From positions 186,001 through 250,000 of the forward strand of contig NZ_QWDC01000002.1 of assembly GCF_003432115.1 (NCBI RefSeq): a stretch of 64,000 nt of DNA, in the 5' to 3' direction. Positions 52,911 to 60,947 of the stretch are shown here, piece after piece. How positions within the stretch are numbered: position 1 is the first letter of the stretch; the number at the start of each line of letters is the position of its first letter. The DNA is from Mucilaginibacter conchicola. Lineage in GTDB: Bacteria > Bacteroidota > Bacteroidia > Sphingobacteriales > Sphingobacteriaceae. The notes beneath the pieces were generated by a model. The model was not told the origin of the DNA, ran no database searches, and saw only the letters and a list, made by a program, of their open reading frames with translations. The position numbers and the translations under genes are program-made.

Positions 52911-54717
52911 GCGGGGCTGCTATTTAACCGCAATATTCGGGTTAATTTTACTTCATTCGGCGTGTGCGCAACCCCAGCCATTTACCGGCAAAAACTTTGT
53001 AAAAGAGCAGCAATCTGTAGAGCAGGCAACGGTTTTACTCAACAACGAGAAGAACGTTGTGCCGCTGCGCAACCTGGACAACAACAAGATTGCCAGCATC
53101 CATTTCTCAACGCCTTATGCTGCTGGGTTTGATAGCCTGTTAAACAAGTATGCCAAAGCTGATATCATCAACGGTAACGATTACATGGGTGCCAAACCTT
53201 TGGATATGCTGGTACAGGATACTAAGTTTTACCAAACGCTAATCCTGCAGTTAACAGATGCCGAGCTGGCCAACCCGCAGATCATCCAGTTCATCAAAAA
53301 TAACCAGAAGATGAAAGATGTGGTGATCTCATTTATGGGGAACAGCTCATCTTTAATTCAGCTGAATGATATTACCGCACCGGTTTTGTGGAGCGGCAGG
53401 GTATCGCCGGTATCGGCATTGTTTAGCGCGCAGGCCATCTTCGGCGGCGTGGCGGTTACGCAACGGCTAAGCAAAAACTACTCGGCTAAATACACCACTA
53501 ACACCGGCTTCTTAACCTCAAAAGTTCGTTTGCAATATACTGTGCCAGAGGATGCAGGTGTAAACTCGGATAACCTAAACAACGCCATTGATGCCATTGC
53601 CCGCGAGGCTATTGCCCAGCGTGCTACGCCGGGCTGTGTGGTATTGGTTGCCAAAGACGGCAAAGTGATATTCAATAAAGCCTATGGTTACCACATGTAT
53701 GATAATGGCATCCAGGATAACATTACCGATATTTTTGATGTAGCATCCATGACCAAGATATCGGCTACTACCATGGAAGCCATGCAGTTGTATGATCAGG
53801 GTAAATTAAACCTTGATTCTACCATTGGTACATACATGCCTATTGCTCGTAATACCAATAAAAAAACGTTAACTGTTCGCGAGATATTGGAGCACCAGGC
53901 AGGTTTGATACCGGATATCCAAACCTTTGAGGTGATCAAACCGGCAGACCATGTTGCCGATTCATCGGCGGCCTTCCCTACCAAAGTGAACAACGGCTAC
54001 TTTCTGCGTAAAAACTATTTTGAGGATGTAATGCTGCCGGCCATGCTACGCTCGGCAGTTAAAACCCGCGGGCAGTATGTGTACAGCGATGTGGGGTTGA
54101 TCTTCACGCAGCAAATTGTAGAGACCATCACCTCTACCCCGCTAAATGTTTATGTTCAAAAGAAATTTTATGATCCGCTGGGCATGCAAACCGCAGGTTT
54201 TTTACCGTTGAAACGTTTCCCGGCTAACCGCATCCCGCCAACCGAGGATGACCGCAAAGACCGCAGAACTCTGATAGACGGCTACGTGCACGACCCTACC
54301 GCAGCCCTGATGGGTGGCGTTGCCGGCCACGCAGGTTTATTTGCCAGCGCAAATGATATTGCCATCCTTTACCAGATGATGCTTAACCGCGGTACTTATG
54401 GCGGCGTACAATATATTAAGCCCGAGACGGTAGATCTGTGGACGTCTAAACAATCGGCCATCAGTCGCCGTGGTATTGGGTTTGACAGGTGGGACCCTAT
54501 TGCCGACAGGCATTACCCATCTAAACTGGCATCAGACCAAACTTACGGCCACACTGGTTTTACAGGCACCTGTATCTGGGTTGATCCTAAGTACAACCTG
54601 GTTTACGTATTCCTGTCAAACCGTGTGCATCCAAACGTAGGCAACAAGCTGGGCAGTTTAAACATCCGCCCGCGTATACAAGATGCTATTTACGAAGCGA
54701 TACAAAAGGGCATGTAA
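52897..54717 (+). CDS. Serine hydrolase (beta-lactamase fold) with N-terminal GH3-C-like remnant
   Basis: This protein of about 606 residues starts at the ATG at 52897, which overlaps the amidohydrolase stop; a frame start five codons earlier is also possible. An N-terminal segment ends in a lipobox-like HSAC. Residues about 25-205 (SVEQATVLLNNEKNVVPLRN, NLDNNKIASIHFSTP) resemble the C-terminal domain of family 3 glycosidases. The rest is a class C/PBP-like hydrolase: the SxxK in ASMTKISAT (about residue 285), YSD in VYSDVGLIF, GGVAGHAGLFASANDIA, and HTG in GHTGFTGTC. The GH3 catalytic domain, present in fusion relatives I know of in Bacteroidota, is missing. Confidence 0.82.
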   Translation: MRRNKRGCYLTAIFGLILLHSACAQPQPFTGKNFVKEQQSVEQATVLLNNEKNVVPLRNLDNNKIASIHFSTPYAAGFDSLLNKYAKADIINGNDYMGAKPLDMLVQDTKFYQTLILQLTDAELANPQIIQFIKNNQKMKDVVISFMGNSSSLIQLNDITAPVLWSGRVSPVSALFSAQAIFGGVAVTQRLSKNYSAKYTTNTGFLTSKVRLQYTVPEDAGVNSDNLNNAIDAIAREAIAQRATPGCVVLVAKDGKVIFNKAYGYHMYDNGIQDNITDIFDVASMTKISATTMEAMQLYDQGKLNLDSTIGTYMPIARNTNKKTLTVREILEHQAGLIPDIQTFEVIKPADHVADSSAAFPTKVNNGYFLRKNYFEDVMLPAMLRSAVKTRGQYVYSDVGLIFTQQIVETITSTPLNVYVQKKFYDPLGMQTAGFLPLKRFPANRIPPTEDDRKDRRTLIDGYVHDPTAALMGGVAGHAGLFASANDIAILYQMMLNRGTYGGVQYIKPETVDLWTSKQSAISRRGIGFDRWDPIADRHYPSKLASDQTYGHTGFTGTCIWVDPKYNLVYVFLSNRVHPNVGNKLGSLNIRPRIQDAIYEAIQKGM

Positions 54718-54747
54718 GAGTCTCTTTTATTAAAAAATAATCATTTG

Positions 54748-54755
54748 TATCTTTG
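54748..54755 (+). promoter_or_regulatory. Bacteroidota -7 element for the Zeta-toxin-like pair
   Basis: TATCTTTG matches TAnnTTTG and lies 21 bases before the ATG at 54777. An in-frame TTG at 54753 lies inside it and is therefore not the start. Confidence 0.55.
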
Positions 54756-54776
54756 TATAAGCAACAACGCTGCAAC

Positions 54777-55016
54777 ATGCCAGATAATAAATTCAAACCT
54801 ATTTTTGAAAGAAGTTTATCAGAACAATTGGATCTGATAAAGCCGCAAATAAAGCAGGTGCAATCAGAAAATATCAGCCATGGTTTGTATAATATATATC
54901 GCGACGGAAGGTACAAACACAATGGTGTGCTCATACGCCGGTACAGTGACCGCCGCGTTGTTGTAAGAGTAGACTCCGTTACCGGTACTACACAAACTAT
55001 CAAAACATCTAAATAA
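54777..55016 (+). CDS. Small putative antitoxin upstream of a Zeta-toxin-like kinase
   Basis: This 79-residue protein is not of a known antitoxin family. It begins MPDNKFKPIFERSLSEQLD, continues with a charged, helical LIKPQIKQVQSENISHGL, and ends in basic strands (RRYSDRRVVVRVDSVTGTTQ). It overlaps the next start by one base (TAATG), the arrangement expected for an antitoxin/toxin pair. Its role as antitoxin is inferred from position only. Confidence 0.6.
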   Translation: MPDNKFKPIFERSLSEQLDLIKPQIKQVQSENISHGLYNIYRDGRYKHNGVLIRRYSDRRVVVRVDSVTGTTQTIKTSK

Positions 55017-55624
55017 TGGCCGCCAGGCAGCTTTATGTTTTTGCCGGACCAAATGGTGCTGGTAAAAGTCAGTTATCTGCTTCTATGCTCCCGCCAGGTA
55101 CACCTGTATTTGATGGCGACAAAAAATTCGCCGAACTGAAGGCGATTTTCTATGACCTTGATGAAGCCCGGCTCTGGACATCCATAACAGACATCCATTT
55201 TCCTGATTGGAAAGAAGAAATGCTCAAAGTAAAAACTGATGTAGCGTTTGAAACCAATTTCAGAGATCCCGGGGTCATGGCATCTGTTAAACAATTTACA
55301 GACGCAGGATTCGAGTCAAGATTAATTTTCATGGGGCTTGATTCTGTTGAAGCCAGCATTGCAAGGGTTGCGCTAAGAGTAGCCAAAGGCGGGCATGATG
55401 TTTCTGTTGAATACATAAACATTAACTTCGAAAAAAGCTTAACTCACTTATATCAATTCTACTCCGACTTCACATCTGTGCATATTTATCAAAATCTCCG
55501 TTCGGCGGAAGACAGCATAAACATGGTTCCACTGATGACAATCAGGAGAGGAAAAATCACCGAGATTGCATCAGAATTACCAGTCTGGGTGAACAATTTT
55601 AAAAACACAATAAATAACGTATAA
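55016..55624 (+). CDS. Zeta-toxin-like P-loop kinase
   Basis: This 202-residue P-loop protein has Walker A GPNGAGKS at residues 11-18 and VFDGDKKFAEL just after. The VAFETNFRDPGVMAS segment matches the Zeta/PezT active-site region (E-T-x-x-x-x-P). RLIFMGLDSVEASIARVALR and VAKGGHDVSVEY follow (the R-x-x-x-G-G-H-D-V motif of Zeta proteins). Such toxins phosphorylate UDP-N-acetylglucosamine and block cell-wall synthesis. It overlaps the small upstream gene by one base. Confidence 0.85.
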   Translation: MAARQLYVFAGPNGAGKSQLSASMLPPGTPVFDGDKKFAELKAIFYDLDEARLWTSITDIHFPDWKEEMLKVKTDVAFETNFRDPGVMASVKQFTDAGFESRLIFMGLDSVEASIARVALRVAKGGHDVSVEYININFEKSLTHLYQFYSDFTSVHIYQNLRSAEDSINMVPLMTIRRGKITEIASELPVWVNNFKNTINNV

Positions 55625-55629
55625 ACAAA

Positions 55630-55655
55630 AAAGGCCCCGATTACCCGGGGCCTTT
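55630..55655. terminator. Bidirectional terminator between Zeta-like gene and DUF2911 gene
   Basis: AAGGCCCCG and CGGGGCCTT pair around a loop of a few bases (ATTACC). A-rich and T-rich flanks are on both sides. Confidence 0.85.
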
Positions 55656-55674
55656 CCTTTTATATTGTAATCAG

Positions 55675-56184
55675 TTACTTGATTTTAACCGGTACTGTAA
55701 CCTTATCCCAGCTAAGGGTAAAGCCTTTGCTGTTGATTTTGTAAACCAAACGCTCGTTCATGGCCGATTTTATTGGTTTTACAGTAACGCGCAGTTCGTC
55801 CTGGCTTTCGTTGTATTTAAATGCGCCCCATTGTTTTGCGGTTTTGTTAAAAATGATAGTCCAGCTGCCGGTTGTTGGGATGGCAAAGAAACCGTAGGTA
55901 CCTGCTGCCAGTTTTTTACCTTCTACCATAATGTCTTTATCGGTAGTAAAAGTAGTAGCCTCGTTAGCACCGGTACGCCATACTTTATCATAAGGCACCA
56001 GTTCGCCCCAAATTTTGCGGCCTTTAACTGATGGGCTGCCATAATTGATGGTGATAGTAGCCTCGCCAATTTTAGCACTCACGCTGTCGCGCGGGCTTGG
56101 TTTGTCTTGCGCGTAAGTAAGTGTAGCAAAAAGCATTGCACATACAAACATAGCTGTATGCTTAAGCAGATTTTTAGTTTTCAT
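55675..56184 (-). CDS. DUF2911 domain-containing exported protein
   Basis: This 169-residue protein has a signal peptide ending near residue 25 (ATLTYAQ). The DUF2911 domain is recognised by SPRDSVSAKIGEATITINYG, PSVKGRKIWGELVPYDKVWR, GANEATTFTTDKDIMVEGKK and LAAGTYGFFAIP with WTIIFNKTAKQWG. The family is periplasmic, common in Bacteroidota, and of unknown function. It is monocistronic and divergent from the candidate small RNA, with about 95 bases between its start and the -24/-12 element. Confidence 0.88.
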   Translation of the reverse strand: MKTKNLLKHTAMFVCAMLFATLTYAQDKPSPRDSVSAKIGEATITINYGSPSVKGRKIWGELVPYDKVWRTGANEATTFTTDKDIMVEGKKLAAGTYGFFAIPTTGSWTIIFNKTAKQWGAFKYNESQDELRVTVKPIKSAMNERLVYKINSKGFTLSWDKVTVPVKIK

Positions 56185-56278
56185 TTTTCGGTATGATTTA
56201 GTTTTTGTTTGGTAAAGATATAGCTTATAAACTCAAAGCATTAAAAATTATTGCCTTATAGCATTTAAACGTACATTT

Positions 56279-56294
56279 TGGCACGATACGTGCA
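56279..56294 (+). promoter_or_regulatory. Sigma-54-like -24/-12 promoter element (or palindromic operator)
   Basis: TGGCACGATACGTGCA matches the sigma-54 consensus TGGCACG-N4-TTGCW at every fixed position except one T (G here), with exact GG-to-GC spacing. The core GCACG-ATA-CGTGC is also a perfect palindrome, so an alternative reading is a regulator operator, perhaps for the divergent DUF2911 gene. Confidence 0.55.
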
Positions 56295-56304
56295 TAATAA
56301 TCAA

Positions 56305-56399
56305 CGAATTCACATTGCAGTTAGGAATAGACCGAAAGGTTAAACAATTGTTGTGAGTTTTTGCCCTTGTCGCTCTATTTTGGGCGACAGGGGTTTTTT
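56305..56399 (+). ncRNA. Candidate small RNA, about 95 nt
   Basis: Between the sigma-54-like element and the ArnT-like gene no reading frame makes sense, but the sequence folds well. An eight-base-pair helix closes AATTCACA (56307-56314) on TGTGAGTT (56352-56359), with one G-U pair. Inside it lies GACCGAAAGGTT (56330-56341), a four-pair stem with a GNRA tetraloop. Then comes a ten-pair hairpin CCCTTGTCGC/GCGACAGGGG (56364-56373 and 56384-56393) and six T residues. The start would be about 12 bases past the -12 element. The ArnT-like gene has its own promoter after this terminator, so it is not simply a leader. Function and target are unknown. Confidence 0.6.
56364..56399 (+). terminator. Rho-independent terminator of the candidate small RNA
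   Basis: A ten-base-pair stem with a ten-base loop is followed by TTTTTT. It lies upstream of the ArnT-like gene, which explains why this gene needs its own promoter. Confidence 0.85.
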
Positions 56400-56419
56400 A
56401 ATTTATGCTCTGCTGCAAG

Positions 56420-56427
56420 TATATTTG
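56420..56427 (+). promoter_or_regulatory. Bacteroidota -7 element for the ArnT-like gene
   Basis: TATATTTG fits TAnnTTTG and ends six bases before the ATG at 56434. An in-frame upstream start at 56353 lies inside the small-RNA region and is rejected. Confidence 0.6.
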
Positions 56428-56433
56428 CCCTAC

Positions 56434-58086
56434 ATGAGCAAACAGCCCAAGTCGCTTTACTTTGTATTACTGATACTGGCCTTAGTGGTAAACTTTGCCG
56501 GTATAAATGCCGGTTTCTTTACTGACGACCCCGGGCTGTACGCATCCATAGCCAAAAACATGGTGCAGAAAAACGATTGGCTGCAGCTTTTTACTTACAA
56601 CACCGATTGGCTTGATAAACCGCATTTTCCATTTTGGATGGCGGCTATGTCGTTCAAGATCTTCGGGATAAGTGCCTGGGCGTACCGTTTACCTGCGCTG
56701 ATATTCTTCTGCCTGGGTTTGCTTTATACCTGGTTATTTGCCAAACGCTTTTACGGTAAGGATGCAGCATTGATAGCTGTGTTGATATTAGCCACGGCAG
56801 AGCATATTCTTATCTCCAATATTGATACCCGCGCCGAGCCTTATCTGATGGCTTTAGTTATTGGCAGCATTTACCACGTAAGCCGGTATAATCAAAAAGG
56901 TACTGTTAAACATTTTTTGCTGGCTGCTTTGTTAACCGCCTGCGCTATCATGACCAAGGGCCTGTTTGTTATTGTAGCTATTTATGGCGCTTTACTTGGT
57001 CAAATGATAGCACAGAAGCAGTTTCTGAAACTCTTTAGCGGCAAATGGCTATTGCTCTACTTAGCGACTATTATTTTTACTCTGCCAGAGTTTTATGCGC
57101 TTTATGTGCAGTTTGATATGCACCCTGAGAAACTGGTTTTCGACAGGCATAATGTGAGCGGCATAAAGTGGTTTTTGTGGGATAGCCAGTTCGGTAGGTT
57201 TGCCAACAACGGGCCTATCCAGCAAAAAAAATCAGGCGATCCATTCTTTTTTATCCATACCATGCTGTGGACATTTTTGCCATGGTGCCTTATGTTTTAC
57301 TTTGCGGTTTATAAAAGCATCCGTAAAGTATTTCAAAAAATATCCCTGTCCGAGTATTATACCATCAGCGGCGGATTATTATTACTGCTGCTTTTCTCAC
57401 TGTCGCGCTTCCAGTTGCCGTTTTATACCAATATCCTGTTCCCGTTGTTTGCTATCATGATGGCGCCATATGTCACATCGGTTTTAAGTAAAGGGCAGGA
57501 AAATCTGCGGAAAGTATTTTTGCTGCTATTTGCCATCATTCTGCCTGTGGTGATCATAGCGGTGCATATAATGCTGAAACCGGAGAATAGCGTGATGTTC
57601 ATCACTGGTATAATTCTGTTCGGCTTAGTAGCGGCATGGATAGTGCGGCAGCAGGTATCATCAGCAGTAAAAATATTTGCCCTTACCTGTTGCGCATCGC
57701 TGTTTGGCAATTTTTACATGAATACGGTTTTCTTCCCTAAGATGGCTTCATACAACTCGCAGGTTAAGGCTGCTAAATATGCCAACCAGCCGCAGTTTGC
57801 AGGCTCCGGGGTTTACAGCTTAAGGCAATCAAACAACAGTTTCCAGTTCTATTGCAATAAACCGGTAGGATTTGTGGCGCTTAATGAATTTAAAAACTTT
57901 GATCCGCAAGGCCCGGTCATATTTTTTGCCAGCCAGGCATCGGTAGACCAGCTTAGCGCAGAAGGCTCAAAATTTAAGATCATCGCCTCATTTGTTGATT
58001 ATCCTCAGGAAAACATCCTGCCCCAATTTATCAACGCAAAAACCCGCTACAAGGTGCTTTCAAAAGCTTACCTCATCAGCAAATAG
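56434..58086 (+). CDS. ArnT/GT39-like membrane glycosyltransferase
   Basis: This 550-residue inner-membrane protein has about 12 hydrophobic helices. The first periplasmic loop carries DDPGLYASIAKNMVQKNDW and the acceptor-site segment DKPHFPFWMAAMS, which is the ArnT/PMT pattern (DxxxYxxIAxxM, DKPPLxYW). NIDTRAEPYLMALV is the second typical loop. Such enzymes use polyprenyl-phosphate sugars to modify lipid A or other glycolipids. The acceptor here is not known. It has its own promoter and ends with a convergent gene after it. Confidence 0.85.
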   Translation: MSKQPKSLYFVLLILALVVNFAGINAGFFTDDPGLYASIAKNMVQKNDWLQLFTYNTDWLDKPHFPFWMAAMSFKIFGISAWAYRLPALIFFCLGLLYTWLFAKRFYGKDAALIAVLILATAEHILISNIDTRAEPYLMALVIGSIYHVSRYNQKGTVKHFLLAALLTACAIMTKGLFVIVAIYGALLGQMIAQKQFLKLFSGKWLLLYLATIIFTLPEFYALYVQFDMHPEKLVFDRHNVSGIKWFLWDSQFGRFANNGPIQQKKSGDPFFFIHTMLWTFLPWCLMFYFAVYKSIRKVFQKISLSEYYTISGGLLLLLLFSLSRFQLPFYTNILFPLFAIMMAPYVTSVLSKGQENLRKVFLLLFAIILPVVIIAVHIMLKPENSVMFITGIILFGLVAAWIVRQQVSSAVKIFALTCCASLFGNFYMNTVFFPKMASYNSQVKAAKYANQPQFAGSGVYSLRQSNNSFQFYCNKPVGFVALNEFKNFDPQGPVIFFASQASVDQLSAEGSKFKIIASFVDYPQENILPQFINAKTRYKVLSKAYLISK

Positions 58087-60480
58087 CTATTTAACTGTAT
58101 AACGGTACATTGCCCTGCCTAAGTGCCCCCCTGTGTCTATCCCTTCAAACAATACACGATACACACCCGGCGCAGTATTGTTAAAACTAAAGGTGGCCAT
58201 GCCTGTATCATCGGTATTCACGTCGGCTTTCCAGAATACTGTAGGGCGGGAAAATATATTCTTTGGTAAAACCGGCGAGTAAACAGGGTTATAAAACGTA
58301 TGTGCTATATAATACCCCTGCGGTATAACCGATACAATACCCGGTGCCATTTCGTTACTCACAGGTTCGCTATCTACACCACCCTGTTTGGTATTTATTA
58401 TCATTACCCCGGCACCCGAGCCCATTCCGTATATCAAAGCATTAGCACCTTTTAACACCTCAACATTATCAACATCCTGTATCAAAACGTTATCTATAGA
58501 ACCGCCACCGGTAAGCAATGTACCGTCAATTACCACCATCATGGGTTCTTTCACAACACTTCCGTTGGCAACTGCATTACTCATCCGTAAAAAAGGTTGT
58601 CCATTTAAAAAATCCACACCACGTACTATATTTTGTAACCCCAGCGATAGGTTTGTAGAATTAGGAATATCCTTTCTGAAAATAACCTGGTCTGCCTTAC
58701 CGGGGCCTAACAAACTGGTTGTATGATAAGCAGCTCCCGTTGTTTTTTTAGCACCTTTTATAGCATTAAGGTTATTCATCACCATATTGGCTGATTGTAC
58801 ATAAGCCGGAAAAATTGCGTCTGCTGAGGTGGCTTTATCAGCGATAACCGGTACAGCGGCATTCGTTTTTTCGATAGTTATCGTAGCATTTTTACGGCTT
58901 GATTTATTCTCTACATTCAAAATAAATTTGCTGCCGTTATTAAATGATACATTATTGAAGGCAAATTTCCCTTCATTATCCGTTGTGGCTATGGCACTCT
59001 GGCTGGCATCAGTAAGTACCGATATTTTCTCATTAACCAGCGGTTTGCCTGCTTTAGTTGTAAGCCTGCCTTTAAGCTGCAGGTTTCCTTCGGGTTTGTA
59101 AGTAGTTGCAACAGGCTTCTCTTCTGCCAGTTTTACAAGGCCCCGGTAGCCTTGGGTAAGCATAAGTATATCGAGGTTGTTGCGTGTGTCTGCATTTACA
59201 TTGTCAAAATAATAGCCGGGCTGTTCAATATATCCGCGGATATCTGAGGTAAGCAGCACGTATGATAAAATATTATCTGCCGCCATATCCTTACAAACGT
59301 CGGCACCTTCGTTTACTACCGATACCGAAAAACTGCCTTTGGCAGGACTACCGTCTGGCTGTTTAACCGTTAGGTTAAGTGCTGTTTTATCGGCGCTATT
59401 ATAAGCTTGCTTATCAGATGAAAGTGTCGAATTTAAAATATCATTGCCTTGTACAAAAAGCATCCGTTCGCCTACCGCGTTACCATCCGGGCCAAACAAA
59501 ACAATATTTACCACGCCCGACGGGAGATCCTTAACCGGCATATCAAACCCAATAACCTGGTTGTCCAATACTGTTTTAACAGTTTTAACAACACTCTGCG
59601 CTGCAATTATTATAGTGATGTTCTTGTTCTTATTCTCCAGATAGTATGCTTTGGTAGTATTGATATCCACAGAAAATTTCGCCGGATCGGCATTATTCAC
59701 CATCATGGCTATGCCCTTAGATTCGGGCTTAGGTAGCTCTATAGTTGAGGTTGAACCATCGGCAAAAGTAAGTTTAGCACTATAGGTTTTCCCGGCGGCG
59801 GCTGTGAGATAAAAATGCCCCATGCCTAAATGCGCCGACTTAAATTTGGTTACAGTTGCGCCGGTATTATCAACCACAACACCCTGTACATCTGTTCCCA
59901 GTCCGTTATTACCAATTGCTTTAAAAGCTATACGTGCGGGTATACCTGTTACAAAAGTACCGGCTTCGGCAAAAAACTGCACATCTGGTTTGCCTGCTGT
60001 TTTAGTTACGGCAGCACTTGCAGTAACAGTATTTCCGTTTATGGGGATGATACGATTAAAGAAACTTTTGTCGCCATAATTGCGCATCCATTGGGTATAG
60101 GCACGCACGCGATAGTTGCCTTTATGCAGATAACCCGCCAAAGCAAAATCGCCGGAGGCTGTGCCATTATTTATCTGTAGCAATAGTGATTGGATTACCG
60201 AATCGCGATCGCTGATGAGGTCGGCGTGGAGTACGCCACTAACTTTTGTTGGTTCATGCTTCTCTCCCGATGTTACGTAGGCTTTAAAATAAATGGTATC
60301 GCCGGCGGTGTAGCAAGCCCTATCAAAATGCAGGTATGCTTTCTCAACAACCACATTGGCTACTGCAGTTTTAAGGTTTTGTACAAAATTATCTGCCGTT
60401 ACACCAGGTTGCGTAACCTGCGCGCTAAGAGGTAATGCAAAGCCGGTAAGGCTCAAAACACATAGTAAGATCCTTCTCAT
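58087..60480 (-). CDS. Barrel-less TonB-plug protein with MG2-like and carboxypeptidase-regulatory-like domains
   Basis: This 797-residue exported protein has a signal peptide ending near residue 21 (PLSAQ). It starts with an alpha-2-macroglobulin MG2-like domain (EKAYLHFDRACYTAGDTIYF, HKGNYRVRAYTQWMRNYG). A carboxypeptidase regulatory-like fold follows (LQLKGRLTTKAGKPLVNEKI, NEGKFAFNNVSFNN), then a TonB-plug-like domain (MMVVIDGTLLTGGGSIDNVL, DVDNVEVLKGANALIYGMGS). The end has a beta-sandwich (FWKADVNTDDTGMATFSFNN) instead of a 22-strand barrel. Thus it cannot transport alone. The family is Bacteroidota-specific and of unknown role. Confidence 0.82.
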   Translation of the reverse strand: MRRILLCVLSLTGFALPLSAQVTQPGVTADNFVQNLKTAVANVVVEKAYLHFDRACYTAGDTIYFKAYVTSGEKHEPTKVSGVLHADLISDRDSVIQSLLLQINNGTASGDFALAGYLHKGNYRVRAYTQWMRNYGDKSFFNRIIPINGNTVTASAAVTKTAGKPDVQFFAEAGTFVTGIPARIAFKAIGNNGLGTDVQGVVVDNTGATVTKFKSAHLGMGHFYLTAAAGKTYSAKLTFADGSTSTIELPKPESKGIAMMVNNADPAKFSVDINTTKAYYLENKNKNITIIIAAQSVVKTVKTVLDNQVIGFDMPVKDLPSGVVNIVLFGPDGNAVGERMLFVQGNDILNSTLSSDKQAYNSADKTALNLTVKQPDGSPAKGSFSVSVVNEGADVCKDMAADNILSYVLLTSDIRGYIEQPGYYFDNVNADTRNNLDILMLTQGYRGLVKLAEEKPVATTYKPEGNLQLKGRLTTKAGKPLVNEKISVLTDASQSAIATTDNEGKFAFNNVSFNNGSKFILNVENKSSRKNATITIEKTNAAVPVIADKATSADAIFPAYVQSANMVMNNLNAIKGAKKTTGAAYHTTSLLGPGKADQVIFRKDIPNSTNLSLGLQNIVRGVDFLNGQPFLRMSNAVANGSVVKEPMMVVIDGTLLTGGGSIDNVLIQDVDNVEVLKGANALIYGMGSGAGVMIINTKQGGVDSEPVSNEMAPGIVSVIPQGYYIAHTFYNPVYSPVLPKNIFSRPTVFWKADVNTDDTGMATFSFNNTAPGVYRVLFEGIDTGGHLGRAMYRYTVK

Positions 60481-60664
60481 GGTACTGTGATATTTAGTTA
60501 CCTACCGGGATTGGGTGCCGGTTATAATTGGTATCTAAATGTACTGATTTTGAGAGGACTAAAGAAATATTTTATTTCACCGGCAAGGTTAAGACAAATT
60601 GGCACACGCGGCACGCGTGCGCCAGCATATAACCATAACCAACGGCATAACTGTGTTGCTTGGC

Positions 60665-60859
60665 TTAAACCTCATCTTTTATCTCTTCCCAATAAACCGT
60701 GTCCTGATTGATGCCGTTCTTGGTGGCCACCTGCGCTCGTAGTTTATTCAGCTCTTCTTCTACTTTTTCTGGCGATAGCTTGGTGCTAAGCGATGTGTAG
60801 GAAATGGCATACCCAGTCTGACTGTTTATGCATTTGTAGTGTTTATCAGCAGTATTCAT
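60665..60859 (-). CDS. Small hypothetical protein (64 residues)
   Basis: This small protein begins MNTADKHYKCINSQTGYAIS, contains TSLSTKLSPEKVEEELNKLR and ends DTVYWEEIKDEV. The helix with regular charge spacing and the aromatic end suggest a folded small protein. It lies alone between the plug protein and the TonB receptor on the minus strand. No family is recognised. Confidence 0.55.
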   Translation of the reverse strand: MNTADKHYKCINSQTGYAISYTSLSTKLSPEKVEEELNKLRAQVATKNGINQDTVYWEEIKDEV

Positions 60860-60911
60860 GGCGATAATGCTTTATTAAATATATAACTGCATTTTGCCGG
60901 TTTTAGTTTAT

Positions 60912-60946
60912 AAAAAAGGCGGTTAATTTTCACTAACCGCCTTTTT
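60912..60946. terminator. Bidirectional terminator after the TonB receptor
   Basis: AAAAAAGGCGGTTA and TAACCGCCTTTTTT pair around a seven-base loop. It lies next to the stop codon of the receptor gene at 60948. Confidence 0.88.
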
Positions 60947-60947
60947 T

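Noticed and set aside
56353..56433. Upstream extension of the ArnT-like protein
   Set aside because: This portion overlaps the candidate small-RNA terminator and lies upstream of the TATATTTG promoter element; the ATG at 56434 gives a normal N-terminus.
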